A stretch of 14,849 nucleotides of DNA, taken from positions 1 through 14,849 of the forward strand of contig CANNTZ010000063.1 in NCBI GenBank assembly GCA_947522735.1. Reading direction: 5' to 3'. Positions 1 to 6,416 of the stretch are shown here, piece after piece; the stretch's first letter is position 1; every line of letters starts with the position of its first letter. The notes beneath the pieces are model-generated. The model did no database searches. It was given only the letters and a program-made list of their open reading frames with translations, and was not told the DNA's origin. The position numbers were made by a program, and so were the translations under genes. The DNA comes from an uncultured Oscillospiraceae bacterium (GTDB lineage Bacteria > Bacillota > Clostridia > Oscillospirales > Ruminococcaceae).

Positions 1-11
1 AGCCTGTTAAG

Positions 12-1225
12 TTATCTGTTATTTCTTTTCTTTTTGCCGGCAACCGTTGCGCCAACGGCAGCGCCGCCTCCAACGAGCAGCACGGCAAGCCCAAGAACAA
101 TATGGCTTGCGTCTCCGGTGGCGGGAGACTTGGCTTTGCCGGTGTTGGCGTCGCCGATAGGAGTGGTATCACCGCCGTGGGCGGGAGGATTCTTCGCCTT
201 GATTTCAAAATCCGTATCTGCCTCGAAGGCTGTGAGGAGCTTGCCCCGGCTTCCTTCAGCATCGCCATAATGGTTGTTTCAATACTCGGAGGAGGTGACG
301 CCGGCGTCATGGGAGCTCCAGCCCTCGAAATCAATATAATAAGGGGCGTTGTCCGAAGCCGTTCCCGTAAATACCGGCTTGTCGCCCGCGTTGAATGTGA
401 TAGTCACATCGTTTATCTCAATCAGCTCGACCGGCCTGCGTTCGACAGCGTTTAACGGTATTATTCTTGGCGGCATCCGAATACCAGAAGGCGACAGGCA
501 CGGAGTAGCCCTCCCCGTTTGTCTCCATCTGCCCCCAATATTCATATGCGATTTCATAATTCGGCGCAGGTTCTCCGCCTTTTCCGGCAGTCGCCTGCGG
601 CGCCTCTCCCACATTGTGGGAAAGCTTTGCGTTGACAAGCTCAACGGCGCTGATTGTTTTTTCGTCCGGCTGGCCGTTCTCCTGCACAATCAGGTCATAG
701 GCAATCTGTACCACTTGATATTAGTAAACATCAATCAGCTTTTTGAAGGTGCCGGTTGCGTCCGGGTGTTCGGCAAAAATACCGGCGTGCCGCCGCTGTG
801 TCTCGCCCGGAATCGACTGTGTCGCCGGAGGTGGGAACAAAGGAGTAAAAATGGGCGCCTTCAAAGTGGTCAAAAGCCATCTCAACCGTCATATTTACCA
901 CCGAAAGGGTTCCCCCTGATGTAAACGGCGCCGCGAGCTCGTCAAGAATTCTTGTGCGCTCCGCCTCCAAAGCTTCAGCGTTCACACTTCCCTTTATAAA
1001 GTCCCCGCCTTACTCACCTCAGTGGTTTCAATCACATTGCCGCCTTGGTCTTTAATGATAACATTTGCGGTTATATCATTCATTGTGTAATAGGCGTGTG
1101 CGTATGGGTGTGAGGCGGTCATCCCTTCCGGAGGTTCGATCTCATCCGCAACCGCCGTAACGGACAACAGGGTCAGCAACAGGCATAGCGTGAGAAGGGC
1201 TGTCAACAGCTTTGGCGCGGGAAAT
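12..1225 (-). pseudogene. Decayed sortase-anchored cell-surface protein
   Basis: Read leftward, this is a secreted wall-anchored protein broken several times. The 5' part encodes a hydrophobic signal sequence (APKLLTALLTLCLLL...VTAVADEI) and a short extracellular segment. The 3' part ends with a sorting-signal layout: SPATGD (an LPXTG-like motif), a hydrophobic helix (IVLGLAVLLVGG) and a basic tail (GKKKRNNR), then a stop at 12-14. In between, the reading frame shifts near 1004, again near 800 and again near 450, and an in-frame TAA lies at 721-723. Translating across these lesions gives a continuous sensible protein of about 400 residues. No start codon precedes the signal sequence; the sequence there turns into an opposite-strand gene fragment. 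Family knowledge suggests a sortase substrate; its ligand is unknown. Sequencing error could explain one lesion but hardly four. Confidence 0.75.
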
Positions 1226-2244
1226 GCAGACGCCGCCGGAGGTGGCTGCCGTTGCAGTGCTGATCGGCTGCGATATCGGCAAAATCGATGAGCTGTCGAT
1301 ACGCTATTCAAAAATCAAGAGCCGGCTTCTGGAACAGCCGGTGCAGAGGGCCGGAAGCGACAGCGTATAGAAATTTCTGAGCAAGCCGGATGAGTTTGAT
1401 TTCAATGAATACATCAAGGTAATCAAATTTGATGAGCTGAGGGTTCCGGCTGTTCCGTTCCAGATACCGTTTCCTGCATTTCTTAAAGGTTTCCGGCGCC
1501 GCTGCGCTTTCGGATGAAGCCGTTGCCGGATACCGCGCCGACGTGAAATACTATCTCACCAAATCAAAGCGAGAGGTGGAATACTATCGGAAGCGGGCGG
1601 ATGAAATGCTGAAAAACGCCTACCCGTTGATGGACATTTATCGCAGCGAACGGGAAAGCGAGCCGAACACCTTTCTTATTGCCGATACAGGGACGCCGGG
1701 CGGACGCCGCAGCATACCGTCTACACTGCCGCTGTATACGATAAGCGAAGCGCTTCTTGACCGTATCCTAACCCGGCACGGCATTGACGGCCGTCAAAGG
1801 CAAAGGATAAAAAAGCACGCAGGGGCACAGAGAAAAAGGGCTGTGGCAATCCTTGAAGCGGAAACCATTGAGGAGGAGATACCTGTTTTTACCCCGGAGG
1901 ACTTCAGAGAAAACCCGCCGGTGCCGGAGCCTTCAGACGTGTTCTTCGAGGCCGATATCCCGTACAGCGAGGAGGAGTACGCGGCACATATGAGCGAAAC
2001 GAGGGCCTTTGCCGGGCGGAACCCGAATTATGCACCGAAGCCGGTTACGACTCACGCTTTCCGCAATCTACGGATTTTAATTCACGAGGGACGGTGGGTC
2101 ATGGTGTCCAAGGGCAAGGCGCCGGCAATCCATTTTGTCATTCGACATTCCAGGCTGCGCAGTGCAATAGAGAGCTTTATTCCGCCGGTAACGGAGAGCA
2201 GAGAGGCCGGCGGAGATATCATGCCGCTTGCAACAGCGCTTTAA
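1224..2244 (+). pseudogene. Remnant of an unidentified protein
   Basis: A rightward protein of unknown family that appears broken. The first segment starts at or before ATG 1224 (MQTPPEVAAVAVLIGCDIGK...), hits TAG at 1368-1370, and stays sensible in the same frame (KPDEFDFNEYIKVIKFDELR) to about 1485. There the frame shifts into the longest open stretch, which runs to TAA 2242-2244. That stretch could start at GTG 1543, but no good Shine-Dalgarno site precedes it, so I treat it as a continuation. It has a charged, lysine/arginine-rich helical start (KREVEYYRKRADEML), an acidic proline-rich middle and a basic end (HEGRWVMVSKGK). Protein-like sequence may resume in another frame (ALKARDDRPENL) from about 2238 to 2390. 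No catalytic motif, signal peptide or membrane helix is visible. The layout is reminiscent of integrative-element accessory proteins, but that is only an impression. Confidence 0.5.
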
Positions 2245-2445
2245 AGGCGAGAGATGACCGGCCGGAAAACCTGACGGTCAATTTCAACAATTCGCACCCG
2301 CCGCTCAGGGCCCTGCGCGGGCAGGAGCATCCCTCGCTGGCAATCAGCCGCCTGTACGGAGTGTCCGGTAATGACGGCGTCTCGCGCCGCCGCTTCTGTT
2401 CCGCCGCAGGGGGCGCTTTTTGCGTCCTGCGTTTTGCGGGGGCGG

Positions 2446-3480
2446 TTATTTTTTATTGCGCGCGGCGATAAGGAGCAGCAGCGGCGGCGCGAGCAGCAGC
2501 CCCGCCGTGCCGAACAGACGCAGCCCGAAATACATCGCCGCCAGCGACGCCACAGGACTTATCCCGATCCGCTTGCCTATCAGCCGCGGCTCCAGCAGCT
2601 CGCGCGCCACCGTCGCTATCCCGAACGTTATCAGCAGCCCCGCACCCAGCGCCGTATTGCCGCGCAGCAGCTCGAGCAGACCCCACGGAATCAGCGCCAG
2701 CCCGGAGCCCGTCACCGGCAGCGCGTCCAGCGCCGCTATAGCCGCAGCGGCCCCAAACGGCGCCGCCACCCCCAGCAGCAGGAACGCCGTAAGCAGTATC
2801 CCAAAGGTGAGCGCTGCCAGCGTCAGATATGCGCCCAGCAGCCGGGAAAGCCCCTTTGTCAGCGCAGCCTTCGATTCGTGCAGCCGCAGCCTGTGCCGCT
2901 CCGGGATAAGCCGCGCAAGAAAGCCCGTAACCCGTCCGTAATCGGCGCAGATGAACAGTGAAAATATAATCGTGAAGCCCAGTGCGGCCGCAGCGGACGG
3001 AAGCTCCGAGAGCGCAGCCGCAGACCTCTCCAGCAGCGCCGCGCCAATGCGCCGCCCGGCTGCGCGCAGCCACTCGTCGAGAGGCCCGGCAAGCTCCCTT
3101 GGCGCAAACCGCGCGACAAGCCCTTCCAGCAGCGCGAGCGCGGGCGCTATCACCTCGGAAAAGACCTCCGGCAGCCGCAGCGTCAGCCGCCGCGCCGAGT
3201 TGACGGCAGCGGCCGCAAGCAGCCCCATCGCCCCGGCCGCCGCTACGTATACCAGCACCGTCAGCGCTATCGCCGCCGCCCGCCGCTTAAAGCGCAGCTT
3301 TTTCGCCATGCTCTCCGCCGCGGGCCTGAGCGCCAGCGCTATCCCCAACCCCAGCAGGAACGGCAGAGCTATCCCCAACAGGTATTTTATGCAGAACCAC
3401 GCCGCCGCCGCGATGGACGCATAATATGCAAGCGTTATCAAAAAACGCAGCCGTTTTTTCGTTTCGCCGTCCGTCTCCAC
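2446..3480 (-). CDS. ytvI: AI-2E/YtvI-family sporulation membrane protein
   Basis: Polytopic inner-membrane protein of the AI-2 exporter-like (PerM/YtvI) superfamily, 344 residues, close to the usual length. Hydrophobic segments lie at about 12-50, 68-93, 163-180, 213-236, 240-290 and 308-340. The family-typical C-terminal half is recognisable: ALPVTGSGLALIPWGLLELL at 253-272 and EPRLIGKRIGISPVASL at 297-313. YtvI members are linked to sporulation in Bacillus and Clostridia; no substrate is established. I chose GTG at 3480 because GGGAGG lies 8 bases upstream, although the frame stays open to an ATG about 100 bases further up that lacks support. The protein is extremely alanine/leucine-rich. 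The gene is monocistronic and diverges from the pheB operon. An inverted repeat, TTCCCGG with CCGGGAA (3505-3526), lies in its leader. Confidence 0.85.
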   Translation of the reverse strand: METDGETKKRLRFLITLAYYASIAAAAWFCIKYLLGIALPFLLGLGIALALRPAAESMAKKLRFKRRAAAIALTVLVYVAAAGAMGLLAAAAVNSARRLTLRLPEVFSEVIAPALALLEGLVARFAPRELAGPLDEWLRAAGRRIGAALLERSAAALSELPSAAAALGFTIIFSLFICADYGRVTGFLARLIPERHRLRLHESKAALTKGLSRLLGAYLTLAALTFGILLTAFLLLGVAAPFGAAAAIAALDALPVTGSGLALIPWGLLELLRGNTALGAGLLITFGIATVARELLEPRLIGKRIGISPVASLAAMYFGLRLFGTAGLLLAPPLLLLIAARNKK

Positions 3481-3504
3481 CCGGATTCCCTCCCGCCCCG
3501 TCCT

Positions 3505-3526
3505 TTCCCGGAAAAAACGCCGGGAA
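3505..3526. repeat. Inverted repeat in the ytvI leader
   Basis: TTCCCGG (3505-3511) and CCGGGAA (3520-3526) form a perfect 7-bp stem with an 8-base loop, 25 bases upstream of the GTG start of the leftward ytvI-like gene. A TATAAT-like hexamer for that gene lies further upstream (ATTATA at 3541-3546 on the plus strand), with no good -35 box. The role of the hairpin is unknown. Confidence 0.4.
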
Positions 3527-3620
3527 TTGCTTTTTATCGGATTATATGCGTAAACGCGAGAAAATACGCCTGTTCGCAAGAAATTCGGAGCATGACGGCG
3601 ATAATTCCCGAAAACCGGAG

Positions 3621-3650
3621 TTGAGCTTTGGCCTGCGAAAATGGTACAAT
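3621..3650 (+). promoter_or_regulatory. Promoter of the pheB-hom-nit-lysC operon
   Basis: TTGAGC (3621-3626) and TACAAT (3645-3650) are separated by 18 bp, a good housekeeping-sigma promoter placing the transcript start near 3657. The -10 box lies inside the first copy of a palindromic repeat (3643-3657), so a protein bound there would block initiation. Confidence 0.6.
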
Positions 3651-3678
3651 TGTATTCTTATAAGGTACAAATGTATTC
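3643..3678. promoter_or_regulatory. Tandem palindromic operator-like repeat
   Basis: GGTACAATTGTATTC (3643-3657) and GGTACAAATGTATTC (3664-3678) are direct repeats differing at one position of 15 and spaced 21 bp apart, two helical turns. The core of the first, TACAATTGTA, is a perfect palindrome; the second, TACAAATGTA, is nearly so. The pair covers the -10 box and the start of the transcript and ends just before the pheB Shine-Dalgarno site. This is the geometry expected of a repressor binding as two dimers on one DNA face. The cognate protein is not known. Confidence 0.65.
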
Positions 3679-3693
3679 GGGAGGCGGACTGTT

Positions 3694-4125
3694 TTGGAAG
3701 AGTCTAAATACCTCATAGTCGATTCCGGCGCGCTGCCGCCGGTGTATCTCCGGGTTATCGAGGTCAAGCGTCTGCTGGCGCAGAACAAGGCTAAGAATCT
3801 GACAGATGCGACGCGGCAGGCGGGAATATCGCGTAGCGTATATTATAAGTATCGCGACAAGGTGCGGCTTTACGAGCGCAAGCTTGAGGATTCGATGGTG
3901 ACGAGCTATCTCTCTTTAGAGGATCGTCCGGGCGTGCTTGCCGCCGTGCTGGATTGCCTGTGGCGCTCCGGTGCGAACATCCTCACGATAAACCAGAACA
4001 TCCCGCGCGATGGCGCGGCCCCGGTCGTGATAGCGATGAGGATATCCGGAGTGCAGATATCCGAGGGCACGCTGATGCAGCGGATATCCTCGATAGACGG
4101 CGTGCTGGATGCAAAGCTGCTGTAA
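3694..4125 (+). CDS. pheB: ACT-domain protein PheB with HTH-like N-terminus
   Basis: Small ACT protein of the PheB/UPF0735 family, 143 residues, the normal size. Residues 22-58 (KRLLAQ...DATRQAGISRSVYYKYRD) look like a helix-turn-helix. Residues 70-143 form an ACT fold with the ligand-loop signature DRPGVLA at 77-83 and a typical GANILTINQ strand. ACT domains bind amino acids, so a ligand-sensing regulator is likely; the historical link to phenylalanine synthesis is not evidence of a catalytic role. The start is TTG 3694, preceded by GGGAGG (3679-3684) with a 9-base gap; no better ATG exists. It is the first gene of the operon, 46 bp before hom, and lies just downstream of paired palindromes it might bind (inference). 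Confidence 0.85.
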   Translation: MEESKYLIVDSGALPPVYLRVIEVKRLLAQNKAKNLTDATRQAGISRSVYYKYRDKVRLYERKLEDSMVTSYLSLEDRPGVLAAVLDCLWRSGANILTINQNIPRDGAAPVVIAMRISGVQISEGTLMQRISSIDGVLDAKLL

Positions 4126-4171
4126 GATCCGGGCGGAGACAAAGAAAATTATAAGGATAGGATTGTTGAAA

Positions 4172-5401
4172 ATGGACGTGAAAAAGATTGCGGTAATGGG
4201 CTACGGAACCGTCGGGTCGGGCGTCGTCGAGGTTTTCTATAAGAATTATGCCTCGATAAAGCGCCGTTCCGGTATGGATATGGATATAAAGTATATCCTT
4301 GACGTGCGCGATTTTACCGGAAGCGAATATGAGGAGAAGTTTATCAGGGATTTTGAGATAATAGAGCGGGATCCGGAGGTCGCCGTCGTCGTCGAGACCA
4401 TCGGCGGACTCAAGCCGGCCTACGATTTTGTGCGCCGCTGCCTCATGGCTGGCAAGAGCGTCGTCACCTCCAACAAGGAGCTGGTCGCTGAAAAGGGCGC
4501 GGAGCTGCTGGGCCTCGCGCGTGAAAACGGCGTGGTATTCCTGTTTGAGGCGAGCGTCGGCGGCGGCATTCCGATAATCCATCCGCTGCACCAGTGTCTT
4601 GCCGCGAATGAAATATGCGGCATCGACGGCATACTCAACGGCACCACAAACTACATCCTCACCAAGATGATCAGCGAAAAGCTCACCTTCGACGCGGCGC
4701 TCAAACAGGCTCAGGAGCTGGGCTACGCCGAGCGCAACCCCGACGCCGATATCCTCGGGCACGACGCCTGCCGCAAAATATGTATCCTCGCGGCGATATC
4801 CTTCGGCAAGCACATCTATCCTAAGTACGTCCACACCGAGGGCATCACCTCCATCACGGCAGAGGACGTGGACTACGCCAAAAGCTTTGGCGGCGTGATA
4901 AAGCTTATCGGAAGCACCTCCCGCCGCGGGGACGGCAAGGTGCAGCTCGAGGTCTCCCCGGCGTTCGTGCCCATGGAGAGCCAGCTCTCCGGCGTGGACG
5001 ACGTATTTAACGGCATCCTTGTCCGCGGCGACGCGACCGGCGAGGTTGTGTTCTACGGCAAGGGCGCGGGCAAGCTCCCGACGGCCTCCGCGGTCGTCTC
5101 CGACGTGATAGAGGCGGCGAAGGGCGCTGTTGGCGCAAAAACGCTCTATTGGATCGACACTGGCCGCGACGAGACGGTTCCTTACGGCGAGATCGAGCAC
5201 AGCTTCTATCTGCGAATAGACGGCGCGCAGGCTCTGCCCATGCTCGAGGGCTGCCGCAAGCTCCACCGTGCCGGTCAGCCGTCCGGCGAGCTCGCGGTTA
5301 TCACCGGCGTGATGAGCTGCGACGAGCTTGAGGAGAAAAAACAGGCGATTAAGGCCGCCGGAGCAAGGCTGCTCGCAGCAGTCAGAGTGCTGGAGGCATG
5401 A
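4172..5401 (+). CDS. hom: Homoserine dehydrogenase
   Basis: Cytosolic NAD(P)-dependent enzyme reducing aspartate semialdehyde to homoserine, the branch to threonine and methionine. The 409 residues begin with the Rossmann motif VMGYGTVGSGVVE (8-20). Typical signatures follow: SNKELVAEKG (100-109, with the conserved Lys102), NGTTNYIL (156-163), the catalytic region LGYAERNPDADILGHDACRK (183-202, Lys202), and the GAGxxPTASAVVSD motif (298-311). The C-terminal residues 342-409 occupy the place of the usual ACT domain (SFYLRI...ELAVITG) but lack the DxPGVL loop, so feedback binding may be weak or lost. ATG 4172 was chosen because AAGGATAGGA precedes it; two in-frame TTG codons just upstream are less likely. 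It is followed after 13 bp by the nitrilase gene, so translation is probably coupled. Confidence 0.95.
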   Translation: MDVKKIAVMGYGTVGSGVVEVFYKNYASIKRRSGMDMDIKYILDVRDFTGSEYEEKFIRDFEIIERDPEVAVVVETIGGLKPAYDFVRRCLMAGKSVVTSNKELVAEKGAELLGLARENGVVFLFEASVGGGIPIIHPLHQCLAANEICGIDGILNGTTNYILTKMISEKLTFDAALKQAQELGYAERNPDADILGHDACRKICILAAISFGKHIYPKYVHTEGITSITAEDVDYAKSFGGVIKLIGSTSRRGDGKVQLEVSPAFVPMESQLSGVDDVFNGILVRGDATGEVVFYGKGAGKLPTASAVVSDVIEAAKGAVGAKTLYWIDTGRDETVPYGEIEHSFYLRIDGAQALPMLEGCRKLHRAGQPSGELAVITGVMSCDELEEKKQAIKAAGARLLAAVRVLEA

Positions 5402-5414
5402 GAGGACGGACAAC

Positions 5415-6260
5415 ATGATAATTTTTGCGCTTCAACCGAAATATCCTGCTACCGCAGCGGAATCCTCCGACTGCGTGGAATATATGATAAACCGTCTGGA
5501 CAAGCTCAGCGAGCCTGCCGATCTCATCGTTCTGCCGGAATACTCCAACGCTCCCGGGCCGATAGACACGCGTGAGGAGCTGGAGCGTTTTGCGGCGGTC
5601 AGCACCCCGGCGCTGATGGGCGCGGCGTCCTCGGCGGCGCGGCGGCTTGGCAGCTTTGTTGCGGTCAATATGGCGTTTGACTGCGGCGAGGGGCTGCGCA
5701 ACACGACCTTCCTGTATGGCCGCGACGGAAAGCTTTTCCACAAATACAACAAGCTGCACCTGCCCTATTCCGAGGTGGAGCTGGCGCTGGATCACAGCTA
5801 CGCCTTCCGGGACGGCAGGCCGGACTTCAGCGGCTGCGTCGCCGAGGCGGACGGCGTGAGGTTCGGGTTCCTGACCTGCTACGACATGTATTTCAGCGAG
5901 CAGATCGAATATATTGCAGATCATCATCCGGACGTGATAATCTATCCGTCATACCAGCGCGGCGAGCGCGCGGACATTTTGCAGGCGCAAATCAAGCTGT
6001 GCGCAATGCGCTGCAACGCGTACACGGTGCGGTCGTCCTATTCGATGGGCGTTTCGGACGAGCACGACAACGGAGGACACACGATGGTAGCCTCGCCGGA
6101 CGGCACGATAATATGCGATCTCGAACAGGACACGGGCTTTGTCTGGGTCAGGGTCGATCACCGCTGGAAATATTTCCGCGCAAACGGCTACGGACAGCCG
6201 GATATCCCGAACGACGAATTTGTCAGCAACGGCATATTATACGGCAGGCAGTGGGAATAA
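5415..6260 (+). CDS. Nitrilase-superfamily carbon-nitrogen hydrolase
   Basis: A 281-residue cytosolic amidohydrolase of the nitrilase superfamily. All three catalytic residues are visible in context: Glu42 in VLPEYSNAP, Lys113 in HKYNKLHLP and Cys155 in FLTCYDMYFSE. The family uses this Cys-Glu-Lys triad to cleave C-N bonds in amides, carbamoyl groups or nitriles. The substrate cannot be read from sequence; N-carbamoyl-amine or omega-amidase-like activity on a small amide is possible. The start at ATG 5415 has GAGG about 9 bases upstream and gives the normal MIIFALQP beta strand. It lies between hom (13 bp upstream) and lysC (156 bp downstream), so it is co-transcribed with aspartate-pathway genes and may act on a related amide or damaged metabolite (inference). 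Confidence 0.85.
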   Translation: MIIFALQPKYPATAAESSDCVEYMINRLDKLSEPADLIVLPEYSNAPGPIDTREELERFAAVSTPALMGAASSAARRLGSFVAVNMAFDCGEGLRNTTFLYGRDGKLFHKYNKLHLPYSEVELALDHSYAFRDGRPDFSGCVAEADGVRFGFLTCYDMYFSEQIEYIADHHPDVIIYPSYQRGERADILQAQIKLCAMRCNAYTVRSSYSMGVSDEHDNGGHTMVASPDGTIICDLEQDTGFVWVRVDHRWKYFRANGYGQPDIPNDEFVSNGILYGRQWE

Positions 6261-6416
6261 AGGCGTTCAGGAGCGTGGGCGGCCCTCAAACGGAGGCATA
6301 GCCACATCTCCGGCCTTATTATGCGAGCTCGCAGCAGAGAAGATATGGCGGATAGCGATTTGGTTTTCAACATTTCAACACGAGGATGTTGAAAACCTCG
6401 ATACTTGGAGGAAGCA
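6261..6416 (+). other. Structured intergenic leader before lysC
   Basis: This 156-base gap inside the operon holds three potential RNA stems: CGGAG with CTCCG (6291-6312), the 12-base palindrome TGCGAGCTCGCA (6322-6333), and a perfect 12-bp inverted repeat GGTTTTCAACAT / ATGTTGAAAACC (6362-6373 and 6386-6397) with a 12-base loop, ending 9 bases before the lysC Shine-Dalgarno site (GGAGGAA, 6407-6413). None is followed by a U-tract. I saw no lysine-riboswitch consensus and the gap is short for one. A translational control element, a processing site or an internal promoter/operator are all possible. Confidence 0.4.
6362..6397. repeat. Perfect 12-bp inverted repeat upstream of lysC
   Basis: GGTTTTCAACAT (6362-6373) is the exact reverse complement of ATGTTGAAAACC (6386-6397). 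The loop TTCAACACGAGG repeats the TTCAACA heptamer of the left arm. The position just before the lysC ribosome-binding site suggests an RNA hairpin or a protein operator; without a U-run it is not a simple terminator. Confidence 0.6.

Noticed and set aside
2245..2445. Terminator downstream of ytvI
   Set aside because: GC-rich segments can pair weakly (GCAGG with CCTGC near 2405-2431), but the stem is short and no U-tract follows in the leftward direction.
2371..2961. Arg/Gln-rich plus-strand frames opposite ytvI
   Set aside because: Repetitive Arg-Arg-Gln/Ser-Ala composition reflects the reverse complement of Ala/Leu codons in the membrane protein.
3983..5416. Long open frame of 477 codons on the minus strand opposite hom
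   Set aside because: It mirrors the full homoserine dehydrogenase gene, has no supported start, and its length follows from GC-rich third positions of the real gene.
6261..6416. Lysine riboswitch before lysC
   Set aside because: The gap is short for this riboswitch, conserved lysine-riboswitch core sequences were not seen, and no terminator or obvious sequestering switch is present.
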